NCBI RefSeq assembly: GCF_003992675.1
Contig: NZ_RZMZ01000005.1
Span: 62,001-126,000 of the forward strand
DNA: 64,000 nt
Direction: 5' to 3'
DNA from: Flagellimonas marinaquae
Lineage (GTDB): Bacteria; Bacteroidota; Bacteroidia; Flavobacteriales; Flavobacteriaceae
The notes under the pieces were generated by a model that saw nothing but the letters and a program-made list of their open reading frames with translations, searched no databases and had not been told where the DNA came from. The position numbers and the translations under genes are program-made. Each line of letters opens with the position of its first letter. Position 1 is the first letter of the stretch. This document shows, piece by piece, positions 1 to 9,502 of this stretch.

Positions 1-24
1 TAAAACTTCCGTTTTTTCCATACT

Positions 25-85
25 TGCCATATTTGACAAGTCAAGAAAAGGTTTATATTTACCGCTATTAATGCCATATATGGCA
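25..85 (+). promoter_or_regulatory. Promoter flanked by two copies of a 14-bp palindromic operator
   Basis: TGCCATATATGGCA at 72-85 is a perfect 14-bp palindrome. TGCCATATTTGACA at 25-38 is a second copy with two changes. Between them lies a Bacteroidota-type promoter: TTG at 33-35, an 18-nt spacer and TATATTTA at 54-61, one base away from TAnnTTTG. The first copy covers the -33 element and the second lies just after the expected start of transcription. This arrangement suggests a dimeric repressor binding both sites. The repressor is not identified. Confidence 0.5.
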
Positions 86-99
86 AGTTTAAAATTATA

Positions 100-309
100 A
101 TGGTACATCCTGAGGTTTTGATCAATTGGATTGAAGATACGTATGGCTCCCCAGAAGAGTTGGCAAAAATTCTAGATTATGGGATTGAAATGCTATTTTA
201 TCTGGAGGAAGGTTCTTTTGAACAAAGAGAAGTTCAAGAGGTTGTGGTTGCGCTTAGAGGAATTGTGGTTGGGTTGAGGAAACAAGAATCTATTAAACTT
301 TCTCAATAA
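100..309 (+). CDS. Small acidic protein of unknown function
   Basis: This 69-residue ORF starts 15 bases after the second palindromic operator, with a promoter at the right distance, so expression and regulation look real. The protein is predicted to be mainly helical, acidic in the middle (LEEGSFEQREVQEV) and basic at the end. It has no signal peptide, membrane segment, cysteine pair or recognisable helix-turn-helix. The N-terminal WIEDTYGSPEELAKILD recalls small uncharacterised flavobacterial proteins, but I cannot name a family. It could be the regulator that binds the palindromes or its target. Confidence 0.5.
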   Translation: MVHPEVLINWIEDTYGSPEELAKILDYGIEMLFYLEEGSFEQREVQEVVVALRGIVVGLRKQESIKLSQ

Positions 310-540
310 ATCTACTTTATTGAGGTGTATATTCCCCAAAAATCGTCAATTCGAGTGGCGAGCCGTATCGAGAATCGATTTTTTATCTTAAAATAGGGTC
401 TCGATACATTCCAAACTCCATTTGGAACACTCAACCTGACAGCTGAGAAATTTGTGCAGTTCCTGCCTACGGCAGGTAGGCGTGTAAAGCAGTGAGATGC
501 TGAAACAATCCCGATAACTATCGGGACAGCATGACGAAAC
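310..540. repeat. Intergenic region with REP-like repeat and hairpins
   Basis: No gene is seen here. On the minus strand 493-535 reads GTCATGCTGTCCCG through to TTTCAGCATCTCA, the edge pattern of a palindromic repeat family (GTCAT.CTG ... CAG.ATCTCA). Its centre is a hairpin, TCCCGAT at 509-515 with ATCGGGA at 520-526. A second hairpin pairs CCTGCC (462-467) with GGCAGG (471-476). Related units occur at 47616-47708. The hairpins may also end transcription of ctlX. Confidence 0.5.
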
Positions 541-1476
541 TTAGGCTTTGGGCAAAAACACCTCCGCCATCATACAACGGGCGCTACCACCTCCGCAGGT
601 TTCAATGGTATCCAAAGGACTGTGGATAATGCCGCAATGCTTTTCAATGGTTTTGATCTGTGCGTCCGACAAGCTGTTATAGGCCTGAGTACTCATCACC
701 ATAAAACGCTGGTCATTGGCACCGATTACCTGCAACATATTGCCCGCAAAATGACACATTTGCTCTTCGGTAATCTTTATGACTTCCTTTCCGTCCATTT
801 TCAGGTGCTCCACCACATTCTTTCGCTCCTTTTTATCATCAATGGAGTCCAAACAAATCACCGCAAAGGTTTCGGCCATGGCCATCATTACATTGGTGTG
901 GTAAATGGGCAAACGCTTGTCCTCCACAGTTTGGTTAGCATGGAAAATGACAGGGAAACAATCAAAATCCTCACAGAACTCGATAAAAAGGTCTTCATCT
1001 GCGCGTTCGGAAAGGGCACAATAGGCTTTTTGGTTTACCCTATCCATTAAAATGCTTCCAGTACCTTCCAAGAAAATACCTTCCTCTTCGGCCGCCGTGT
1101 AATCCATAATGTTATCGATTTGGAATCCGTTGTCCTCGAGCAACTCAAATATGTCCTCCCGACGCTCCTTTCTCCGGTTTTCGGCAAACATCGGGTACAC
1201 GCATACGGTCCCGTTCTGATGAAAGGAAACCCAATTGTTCGGAAAGATGGAATCAGGAGTATCTCGCTCCAAATTGTCGCTAATGGTCACTACGTTCACA
1301 CCATGTTCCCGAAGAACCTTTACAAATTGGTCGAACTCTTCCTGAGCCTTTTTGTTGATCTCAGCGTTCTTGAGATGAGGGTCCTCCTGGAAGTAGTTGT
1401 TGACGGCAGTCTGCTCGTTCATCCTAAAGTTCACGGGGCGCACCATTAAAATGGTATTGGTAATCTGTTTTTTCAA
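541..1476 (-). CDS. ctlX: Citrulline hydrolase CtlX (pentein superfamily)
   Basis: This 311-residue protein matches the CtlX family of guanidino-modifying enzymes. CtlX hydrolyses citrulline to ornithine, CO2 and ammonia in the cytoplasm. Visible motifs are FPNNWVSFH near residue 80, the catalytic-His stretch YHTNVMM near 193, and a C-terminal CGGGSARCMMAE whose second cysteine (C301) is the expected nucleophile. The start is a TTG; the N-terminus after it (KKQITNTILMVRP) matches the usual start of the family and no ATG is nearby. It lies 51 bases downstream of an arginine deiminase-like gene on the same strand and is probably cotranscribed with it. Function is inferred from family; substrate preference is not shown by sequence. 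Confidence 0.82.
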   Translation of the reverse strand: MKKQITNTILMVRPVNFRMNEQTAVNNYFQEDPHLKNAEINKKAQEEFDQFVKVLREHGVNVVTISDNLERDTPDSIFPNNWVSFHQNGTVCVYPMFAENRRKERREDIFELLEDNGFQIDNIMDYTAAEEEGIFLEGTGSILMDRVNQKAYCALSERADEDLFIEFCEDFDCFPVIFHANQTVEDKRLPIYHTNVMMAMAETFAVICLDSIDDKKERKNVVEHLKMDGKEVIKITEEQMCHFAGNMLQVIGANDQRFMVMSTQAYNSLSDAQIKTIEKHCGIIHSPLDTIETCGGGSARCMMAEVFLPKA

Positions 1477-1527
1477 GATGTTGACTTTTTTAATGATTCC
1501 TGTGGCAGCAGAAAGTTAGGTTAGGAA

Positions 1528-2442
1528 TTATGCTCTGATCAAAGGCAGGGTGCTGCACCGCAGCAAGCCTTCTTGTTTGGCGATTTCGGAATAGGGTATC
1601 TCTTCCACGGTAAATCCTTGGTCACGGAGCCAGTTATTGAGCCTTGTAAAGCTTTTTTCGGATACCACGACGTCTGGTGAGATGGAAAACACATTGCTGA
1701 ACATTTGGTACATTTCCTCCTTATCGATTTCAAAGATATTTTCGGGGCCGAAGTAATCCACCAAATACTGATATTCTTCCTCTACCAAAAACCCGTTCTT
1801 GTGCAGTATGGCCTTGTTGGTTCCTACCGGTTGAAAACAGCAGTCCAAATGGAGTGCATTTTCCCTAGGGTCGGTATTGGATTTACGAAGCTCAAAGGAT
1901 TTCACCGTTTTGTGCGGAAACATATCACGGATAAACTCTACCGCTGCTTGATTGGTGCGGGCTGTAATGTAGCTGGCGTAATCAGGTTTAGTGTATGTCC
2001 CTATAAAAATATGGTCTTTCCAAGGCATGACATCGCCACCTTCAATATGCACCTCCTCAGGCGGTCGTATAATTTTTTCGGGCGCTATCATGTCCAAAAC
2101 TTCATGGATGGCCTCGAATTCCCGTTCCCTATCGGGCAAAATATTGGCATGGAAAAGTTTATCCTCAATGACAAAGGCAATATCACGGGTAAATATCTGG
2201 TTACAGTCTTGGAGCACCTCTGGGCGGTACAGCTGCACGCCATACTTTTGAAAAACACTTGCAAAGGCCTCCATTTCCTTAATCATATCGGCTTCTTTGG
2301 GATAGGTACCTGCCTTAATATGTTCAATGGATTTAGGGTCGTATGCTTCCTCGATGGTAGGCACGGGACCATTGCTCTGGGCGATGCCCAAAATTACGGC
2401 CTTTAATCTGCTGGTCTCGTCTACAATGTTCAAATCCATCAT
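1528..2442 (-). CDS. Arginine deiminase-like / amidinotransferase family protein
   Basis: This 304-residue pentein-fold enzyme belongs to the arginine deiminase/dimethylargininase group. Motifs: FTRD near residue 84, HIEGGDV near 132-138, NALHLDCCF with catalytic His at about 198, and LLRCST at the C-terminus with catalytic Cys at about 296. These enzymes attack the guanidino carbon of arginine or methylarginine to release citrulline. The reading frame extends upstream to a TTG at 2505, but the family starts at MDLNIVDETS-like sequence, so the ATG at 2442 (or 2439) is preferred. With ctlX directly downstream, a route arginine to citrulline to ornithine is plausible. Substrate is an inference. 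Confidence 0.75.
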   Translation of the reverse strand: MMDLNIVDETSRLKAVILGIAQSNGPVPTIEEAYDPKSIEHIKAGTYPKEADMIKEMEAFASVFQKYGVQLYRPEVLQDCNQIFTRDIAFVIEDKLFHANILPDREREFEAIHEVLDMIAPEKIIRPPEEVHIEGGDVMPWKDHIFIGTYTKPDYASYITARTNQAAVEFIRDMFPHKTVKSFELRKSNTDPRENALHLDCCFQPVGTNKAILHKNGFLVEEEYQYLVDYFGPENIFEIDKEEMYQMFSNVFSISPDVVVSEKSFTRLNNWLRDQGFTVEEIPYSEIAKQEGLLRCSTLPLIRA

Positions 2443-2660
2443 ATTGGGGTAATTTAAGTCCGAACGTATCGGCAAATATCCTTCGGGACAATGTATCCCT
2501 AACAATTCTGTGGCAAATCTAGTGTTTTACAACAATTTTACCATTGGCACATTACATAAAATCCATCGATTTATTAACCTTTTTAAACGTAAAACCAGGT
2601 AAACTAATTGTAAGTGAAATAAGTATGAACCAAATAGTTAAAAAATGCACCTTTCCTAAA

Positions 2661-2708
2661 AAACTGACAATTATCAGTTTGACAATATCCTTTAATCATT
2701 ACTTTTTT
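2661..2708 (+). promoter_or_regulatory. Candidate promoter with overlapping inverted repeat
   Basis: TTG at 2679-2681, an 18-nt spacer and TACTTTTT at 2700-2707 fit the Bacteroidota promoter except for the last base. AAACTGA (2661-2667) and TCAGTTT (2674-2680) form a 7-bp inverted repeat ending at the -33 element and could be an operator. The ATG at 2728 follows at a short leader distance. Confidence 0.35.
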
Positions 2709-2727
2709 TATCAGATTTTTCCTACTT

Positions 2728-3195
2728 ATGAAGAAAATAATAATTACGTCGATACTGTTGGTAACTTTCTTTGTTCTGCTTGGCAGTATCAATGCGATTT
2801 CAAATATGGAGCAATTCAACATGATCTCCAAAACAGGGACTAAGGTTGCTGTGGAATCGGTCTATTCCGCAAAATATGATGACTGCATCACGGAAGATGA
2901 TTTTCCAAAGGGTTTTGGTTTATATACGCTTCAACTTACGGATCAGCATTTGTCCTGGGATTATAAAAAAGTTAGTGAAACCGCAAGAAAATATGGTGTC
3001 TCTTTGGACTCTACCCTTAAAAACCTAAGTACGGTGGATGCCCATGACTTTATCCACAAAACATTCCTAAATTCAAAAAAAGTGGTTATGAGTGAAGACA
3101 CATCACCCATCCAGAAACATTACCATTATGAAATTATGCGGATGTGCCTGGAAAGGGATAAGCATTTGAACCAAACCGCTATGGGCAAACTATAA
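2728..3195 (+). CDS. Exported protein of unknown function
   Basis: The 155-residue protein begins with a basic pair and a hydrophobic stretch (residues 4-23, ending SINA), a signal peptide or N-terminal anchor. The rest is soluble and mixed alpha/beta with cysteines at 53 and 143. No catalytic motif or family is recognised. It stands alone between divergent and convergent neighbours, with a candidate promoter upstream and a strong terminator 13 bases after the stop, so it is probably a single-gene unit. Confidence 0.65.
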   Translation: MKKIIITSILLVTFFVLLGSINAISNMEQFNMISKTGTKVAVESVYSAKYDDCITEDDFPKGFGLYTLQLTDQHLSWDYKKVSETARKYGVSLDSTLKNLSTVDAHDFIHKTFLNSKKVVMSEDTSPIQKHYHYEIMRMCLERDKHLNQTAMGKL

Positions 3196-3207
3196 TAGTC
3201 TTTTAAT

Positions 3208-3236
3208 AAAAAAAGGGGGCGATTTGCCCCCTTTTT
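3208..3236. terminator. Bidirectional rho-independent terminator
   Basis: AAAAAGGGGGC (3210-3220) pairs with GCCCCCTTTTT (3226-3236) around a GATTT loop. The A-tract and T-tract on each side let it work in both directions, for the exported protein gene on the plus strand and gltA on the minus strand. Confidence 0.9.
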
Positions 3237-3255
3237 ATCGTATTCGTCCCAAGTC

Positions 3256-4539
3256 TTACCTTTTTTCCAAGGGAGTAAAGCTTCTCAGGTTTTCTCCAAT
3301 GTACACTTGTCGTGGTCTGCCAATTGGTTCTTTACGCAAGCGCATTTCCCTCCATTGTGCAATCCAACCTGGCAATCTACCCAAAGCGAACATCACCGTG
3401 AACATTTCTGTGGGTATGCCCAAGGCGCGGTAGATGATTCCTGAATAGAAATCCACGTTTGGATATAATTTTCTGTCCACAAAATAAGAATCTTCCAAAG
3501 CCTCTTTTTCCAATCCTTTAGCGATATCCAAAATAGGGTCTTGAATTCCTAAATTGCCCAATACTTCGTCAGCTGATTTTTTGATGATTTTGGCCCTTGG
3601 GTCAAAGTTCTTGTAGACTCGGTGTCCAAAGCCCATCAATCTGAATGGATCATCCTTATCCTTCGCCTTGGCCATATATTTTTTGGTGTCGCCACCATCG
3701 GCTTCAATGGCTTCCAGCATTTCAAGTACTGCTTGGTTTGCCCCTCCGTGAAGTGGTCCCCAAAGTGCAGAGATACCTGCTGACAGGGATGCAAAAAGTC
3801 CTGCATGTGAAGAACCTACAATTCGTACTGTTGAAGTGGAGCAGTTTTGTTCATGATCTGCATGAAGTATCAACAGTTTATCCAAGGCATTGATGGCAAT
3901 GGGATCACGTTTGTATTCTTGATTTGGTCTTTTGAACATCATCTTGTGAATGTTCTCTACGTACCCAAGGTTATCATCCCCATAATCCAATGGAAGTCCC
4001 TTTTTCTTTCGCATGGTCCAAGCCACCAAAACGGGGAACTTGGCCAAAATCCTAACTATTGAATTGTACATGGCCGATTCCGAAGACACATCTACAGAAG
4101 ATGGGTTGAAAGCAACCAAAGCACTTGTCAAGGAAGAAAGCACGCCCATAGGATGAGCTGATTTTGGAAAACCGTCCAAGATCTTCTTCATTTCTTCATC
4201 CACTTGGGATTCCTCCTTAATGTCGCTATGGAATTTTTCCAGCTGCTCCTTGTTCGGCAATTCGCCAAAAATCAAAAGGTATGCTACTTCCAAAAAGTCG
4301 GCTTTCTCTGCTAAGTCTTCAATGGAATATCCACGATACCTCAAAACTCCTTTCTCTCCGTTAAGGAAGGTGATGGCACTTTCGCAAGAACCCGTATTCT
4401 TGTAACCGGGATCTATCGTCACCATTCCAGTTTCGGCCCTCAAGGTTTTGATATCTATGGCCAATTCATCTTCAGTACCTTTAATAACGGGGAATTCATA
4501 CCGTTTTCCCCCATATTCGAGTATAGCTTTATCCGACAT
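3256..4539 (-). CDS. gltA: Citrate synthase
   Basis: Type II (hexameric-length) citrate synthase of 427 residues, condensing oxaloacetate and acetyl-CoA at the entry of the TCA cycle. The catalytic triad is in place: H264 in GPLHGGAN, H306 in GFGHRVYKNFDPR and D363 in NVDFYSG. The oxaloacetate-binding HADHEQNCSTS lies at 226-236. The ATG is preceded by a good promoter (TTG, 20 nt, TAATTTTA) and the gene ends at a bidirectional terminator, so it forms its own transcription unit. Length and motifs are normal. Confidence 0.98.
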   Translation of the reverse strand: MSDKAILEYGGKRYEFPVIKGTEDELAIDIKTLRAETGMVTIDPGYKNTGSCESAITFLNGEKGVLRYRGYSIEDLAEKADFLEVAYLLIFGELPNKEQLEKFHSDIKEESQVDEEMKKILDGFPKSAHPMGVLSSLTSALVAFNPSSVDVSSESAMYNSIVRILAKFPVLVAWTMRKKKGLPLDYGDDNLGYVENIHKMMFKRPNQEYKRDPIAINALDKLLILHADHEQNCSTSTVRIVGSSHAGLFASLSAGISALWGPLHGGANQAVLEMLEAIEADGGDTKKYMAKAKDKDDPFRLMGFGHRVYKNFDPRAKIIKKSADEVLGNLGIQDPILDIAKGLEKEALEDSYFVDRKLYPNVDFYSGIIYRALGIPTEMFTVMFALGRLPGWIAQWREMRLRKEPIGRPRQVYIGENLRSFTPLEKR

Positions 4540-4573
4540 TTTATATTTTAATAGATTAGTAAAAATAGAATGT

Positions 4574-4604
4574 TAAAATTACGAAAAAGCACGACCATTA
4601 ACAA
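4574..4604 (-). promoter_or_regulatory. gltA promoter
   Basis: Reading the minus strand: TTG at 4604-4602, a 20-nt spacer and TAATTTTA at 4581-4574, one base from the TAnnTTTG consensus. Expected transcription start is about 25-30 nt before the gltA ATG. Confidence 0.5.
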
Positions 4605-4661
4605 TTCCCAATAGTTATTTGTGTTCTTCTTAACACTAAAATATCGGGTATGGACAACTCG

Positions 4662-6200
4662 TTAATCCAATTGATATAGTAAGGTGTAATATTCGTCCAC
4701 CGACTTCTGCCAAGTGAATCGTTTTCTCCGTGCTGCCGCCTGTATTTTTTTCCATGTCGGCTTATCGTTTGCAAAAACATCCAAGGCCACATCGAAGGTC
4801 TCCAGCATATTCGTAATTTTCTCGTCGTAGGTGTCGCCATCAAAACTAAAGCCCGTTTTCATATGCTCTACGGTATCCTTTAATCCTCCTGTATGGTGCA
4901 CCAGGCAAGGGTTTCCATTTCTCATGGCCAACATTTGACTTATTCCGCAGGGCTCGAACAAACTGGGCATAAAGTAAAGATCGGATTCCAAATACATGGA
5001 ATCTATCAATTTTTCCGATTGGCCATTGGTGAAGATAAAATTCTTATGTTGGTAGCTCAGTTTTCTAAAAAGCTCTTCGTATTCCGGTGCTCCTGTACCC
5101 AACAGCATGAATATTCCGTCTACCTTTTCGAGACGCTTCAAAATTTCCACAAAAGCCTCTGGCGATCGCATAAAAAAGTAAAACTTCTGCTCTGTCAATC
5201 GGGCCACACTTGAGGCAATAAACTTGGGACGTTCATCCACAAAAGCCATGATTTTCTCCCCCGTATGGGCCAAGAAGTCTGCTTTGTACTTTTTGGATTC
5301 CTCTTGCAACCACATAAAAAGTGCCTTTACCGTGTTCCGGTAAATATTTCCCTTCTTTTCCTTATTGATATTCTTGTAGTTACAGCCATTTAAAATCCCG
5401 AACAAACGACCTTCTTCATCCGCCTTCTGCAAATCCTTTTCCAAAGCCTCTCCCCCAATAAACTCCGGTGGGGAACTGGGTTTCAAAACATCTTCTTTGT
5501 ACGATGGCGATACGGTATGTACGGCATCGGCAAAACGGATACCCACGGCCATAAGGTTGATACAGTCCTGATACCTATGGTCCATCAATTTTTGATAATC
5601 CAAAGGCACGTTGGGGAACCAATTTCGAACGGAGGAATAGTTTCCATCAAACGGACGAATGCCCTGGATGGCCAGGTTATGGATACTGTAAACAATCCGG
5701 ATGTCCTTTAAATTAGTGTATTCCGGATGATATTCCCTTAAAAACAACAACAAGCTGGAGTGCCAATCGTGAAGGTGAACAATATCCACTTCTCCAAAAG
5801 CACCTTGTTTGATAGCCTCAGCCACTGCCGTACAAAATATGATATATTTGATGGCATCCGTATAGAACGGTTCTTCTGGATCGTTGTGGTAGATGTGTGC
5901 AATGTCGCCCGCTTCTATTTCTGGATGATGCAACACATAATGAAAGATATTTGGAAATTCCTTCTTGGGCTTCACCTCATATAGTTCTGCAGTATAAGTT
6001 AAACCACGTAGCGTAAAGTTCAACGTGGTCCTGGGCAATCCTCCATGGTGCAACCGGGAGTAGGCAGGTACAACAACGTGCACCTTATCGCCACGTTCGG
6101 AAATTTGCCTTGGTACATCGCGAACTACATCGCCCATACCTCCTGCTTTGCAATTTTCCAAAGCATCGTTTTCAGCGGCAACAAAAAGAAAGTTATTCAT
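4662..6200 (-). CDS. Glycogen synthase-like glycosyltransferase (GT5)
   Basis: The 512-residue protein has the two Rossmann halves of starch/glycogen synthases. The N-terminal sugar-nucleotide loop is KAGGMGDV at 18-25 (family KTGGLGDV), followed by HDWH near 143 and SIHNLAIQG. The C-terminal half has GILNGCNY in place of the family GILNG(V/I)D, and FEPCGISQMLAM with the catalytic glutamate. It likely transfers glucose from an NDP-glucose to an alpha-1,4-glucan. No glgB or glgC gene is next to it. The GILNGCNY change and the K18-A19 pair mean the donor and acceptor may differ from classic GlgA, so no symbol is assigned. Confidence 0.8.
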   Translation of the reverse strand: MNNFLFVAAENDALENCKAGGMGDVVRDVPRQISERGDKVHVVVPAYSRLHHGGLPRTTLNFTLRGLTYTAELYEVKPKKEFPNIFHYVLHHPEIEAGDIAHIYHNDPEEPFYTDAIKYIIFCTAVAEAIKQGAFGEVDIVHLHDWHSSLLLFLREYHPEYTNLKDIRIVYSIHNLAIQGIRPFDGNYSSVRNWFPNVPLDYQKLMDHRYQDCINLMAVGIRFADAVHTVSPSYKEDVLKPSSPPEFIGGEALEKDLQKADEEGRLFGILNGCNYKNINKEKKGNIYRNTVKALFMWLQEESKKYKADFLAHTGEKIMAFVDERPKFIASSVARLTEQKFYFFMRSPEAFVEILKRLEKVDGIFMLLGTGAPEYEELFRKLSYQHKNFIFTNGQSEKLIDSMYLESDLYFMPSLFEPCGISQMLAMRNGNPCLVHHTGGLKDTVEHMKTGFSFDGDTYDEKITNMLETFDVALDVFANDKPTWKKIQAAARRKRFTWQKSVDEYYTLLYQLD

Positions 6201-6265
6201 GCGGGAGAATTTGAATCGTAGATTAGTGAACCCTTAATTTAACCAAAGTTTGTTATTGAAACAAA

Positions 6266-6297
6266 AAAAAGCCTTTCCCAAATGGAAAAGGCTTTTT
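6266..6297 (-). terminator. Terminator of eno
   Basis: A stem of AAAAAGCCTTTCC (6266-6278) with GGAAAAGGCTTTTT (6284-6297), one bulged base and a short loop, lies 23 bases after the eno stop codon. T- and A-tracts make it usable in both directions, but the gene downstream is also on the minus strand. Confidence 0.85.
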
Positions 6298-6319
6298 ATG
6301 TGCTAAATAATCGTTATGC

Positions 6320-7618
<1,299 letters not shown>

Positions 7619-7728
7619 TCAATGTTTTAGTTGTGATTATTGGGCTAAGATACAAAAGGTGCTGTTTTTTACTCCATGATATGGCTCACAAAACGCACTT
7701 AATTGCTTAAAAATAAAACTATAACGTT

Positions 7729-8841
7729 TTAGTTTTTACCGGCTTTGATCAAATCAAAGAATTGGTCGAACAAATAGTCTGCATCGTGTGGTCCTGGACT
7801 TGCTTCGGGGTGATACTGTACCGAAAACACGTCTTTGTTCTTCATTTTGATGCCTGCCACGGTTTGATCGTTCAAATGGGTGTGGGTGATTTCCAGTTCA
7901 GCATGCGCCTTGGTCTCCTCCCTGTTCACGGCAAATCCATGGTTTTGGGAGGTAATCTCACCTTTTCCTGTGATTAAATTAAGAATGGGGTGATTGATTC
8001 CTCGGTGACCATTGTGCATTTTGTACGTGGAGATCCCATTGGCTAGTGCCAATACTTGGTGTCCTAAACAAATCCCGAACAAAGGTTTGTCCGAAGCAAT
8101 CATTTCCTTGGTTGCCGCCACTGCATCGGTTAGTGGTTCTGGGTCACCAGGTCCGTTGGATATAAAATAGCCATCTGGGTCAAACTCCTTCATTTCACTA
8201 AAGGAAGTGTTGTACGGGAACACTTTAATATATGCTCCGCGTTTGGCCAAGTTTCTCAAGATGTTCTTTTTGATCCCGATATCCAACGCCGATATTTTGA
8301 TGTCCGCGTTTTCATCGCCATAGAAATAGGGCTCTTTGGTGGACACTTTGGATGAAAGCTCCAAACCTTCCATGCTGGGCACCTGCTTCAATTCCTCTTT
8401 CAAGGCATCGATCTCGTCCACTCTGGTAGAGATCAAGGCGTTCATGGCTCCATTGTCCCTGATGTAGCTTACCAAAGCACGGGTATCGACATCGGAAATG
8501 GCCAAAAGATTGTTTTTGTCCAAAAATTCAAGCAGGCTCATATCGGCACTGGGCCTTGAGTATTCATAGCTAAAATTTTTGCAGATAAGGCCGGCAATCT
8601 TAACAGAGTCGGATTCCACTTCATCCAAATGGGCACCATAATTACCGATATGTGCATTGGTGGTCACCATCAACTGCCCGTAATAGGATGGATCGGTAAA
8701 AATTTCCTGATAACCTGTCATTCCGGTATTGAAACATACTTCCCCTACTGCGGTTCCTTCTCTTCCTCCTACGGCTTTCCCATAAAATATGGTTCCGTCC
8801 GCCAACAAAATCAACGCTTTTTTCTTTGTGTGATACTTCAT
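7729..8841 (-). CDS. carA: Carbamoyl-phosphate synthase small subunit
   Basis: The 370-residue glutaminase subunit hydrolyses glutamine and channels ammonia to CarB, for arginine and pyrimidine synthesis. The class I glutamine amidotransferase domain occupies about residues 180-370, with nucleophile C258 in FGICLGHQ, and H344 and E346 in QYHPEASPGPHD. The N-terminal CarA domain has FNTGMTGYQEI. carB is not in the window, so the two subunits are encoded apart. The gene lies only 37 bases after the terminator that ends rplQ, so its transcription may depend on read-through from the ribosomal cluster or on a promoter hidden in rplQ. Confidence 0.97.
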   Translation of the reverse strand: MKYHTKKKALILLADGTIFYGKAVGGREGTAVGEVCFNTGMTGYQEIFTDPSYYGQLMVTTNAHIGNYGAHLDEVESDSVKIAGLICKNFSYEYSRPSADMSLLEFLDKNNLLAISDVDTRALVSYIRDNGAMNALISTRVDEIDALKEELKQVPSMEGLELSSKVSTKEPYFYGDENADIKISALDIGIKKNILRNLAKRGAYIKVFPYNTSFSEMKEFDPDGYFISNGPGDPEPLTDAVAATKEMIASDKPLFGICLGHQVLALANGISTYKMHNGHRGINHPILNLITGKGEITSQNHGFAVNREETKAHAELEITHTHLNDQTVAGIKMKNKDVFSVQYHPEASPGPHDADYLFDQFFDLIKAGKN

Positions 8842-8878
8842 GTCGTGCTCTAGTTTCTGTTATGACAAAAAAACATAA

Positions 8879-8908
8879 AAAAAGGATAAGTTCTCACTTA
8901 TCCTTTTT
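8879..8908 (-). terminator. Terminator between rplQ and carA
   Basis: AAAAAGGATAAG (8879-8890) pairs perfectly over 12 bp with CTTATCCTTTTT (8897-8908), loop TTCTCA. It closes the ribosomal protein cluster 31 bases after the rplQ stop and sits just before carA, so it either ends or attenuates transcription into carA-eno. Confidence 0.88.
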
Positions 8909-8938
8909 CCTTAAATACAATAGTTAATAACATTCTTC

Positions 8939-9442
8939 TTATTCTTCAGAATCGTCAGTTTTGGTTTCAGCCGCTGGTGCTGGGGTTTCCGCTTTTTTGG
9001 CTCCTCCTCCTCTTCTGCTTCTTCGGGTCGATTTCTTCTTGGGCTTACCTGCGTTGTAAAGCTCATTGAAATCCACCAACTCAATCATGGCCATGTCAGC
9101 GTTATCTCCCAAACGGTTACCCAATTTAATGATTCTTGTGTAACCTCCTGGTCTGTCACCTACTTTTTCGGCAACAGTGCTGAACAATTCCGTTACGGCT
9201 TCTTTGCTCCTCAAGTTACTGAAAACAATCCTTCTGTTGTGCGTACCTTTTTCGGTAGTTTGGTTGTTTTCGGTCTTTGCCTTGGTGATCAAAGGCTCGA
9301 TAAACTGTTTCAACGCCTTGGCCTTTGCAACCGTGGTATTGATTCTTTTATGCTCAATTAGGGAACATCCCATATTGGCCAACATTGCCTTTCTGTGGGC
9401 TGCTGTTCTTCCTAAGTGATTAAACTTCTTTCCGTGTCTCAT
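8939..9442 (-). CDS. rplQ: 50S ribosomal protein bL17
   Basis: The core of about 120 residues ([20 protein letters not shown] ... [12 protein letters not shown]) is a normal bL17 that binds 23S rRNA near the exit tunnel. It is followed by an extra tail of about 45 residues: a Lys/Arg block ([15 protein letters not shown]) and then Ala/Pro/Thr/Asp-rich sequence, making 167 residues against about 120-130 usually. Such low-complexity tails are common in Bacteroidota. It is the last gene of the alpha part of the cluster, 60 bases after rpoA, and is followed by a terminator. Confidence 0.97.
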   Translation of the reverse strand: MRHGKKFNHLGRTAAHRKAMLANMGCSLIEHKRINTTVAKAKALKQFIEPLITKAKTENNQTTEKGTHNRRIVFSNLRSKEAVTELFSTVAEKVGDRPGGYTRIIKLGNRLGDNADMAMIELVDFNELYNAGKPKKKSTRRSRRGGGAKKAETPAPAAETKTDDSEE

Positions 9443-9502
9443 TGTTCTAAGTTATCATCTTGCTACCAAATCCCAATTTCTTAGGAGAGCAAAATATGAT
9501 TA

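Noticed and set aside
1705..2406. Long plus-strand ORF (233 codons)
   Set aside because: It is antisense to the arginine deiminase-like gene, shows no family features, and is a frame shadow of that conserved coding sequence.
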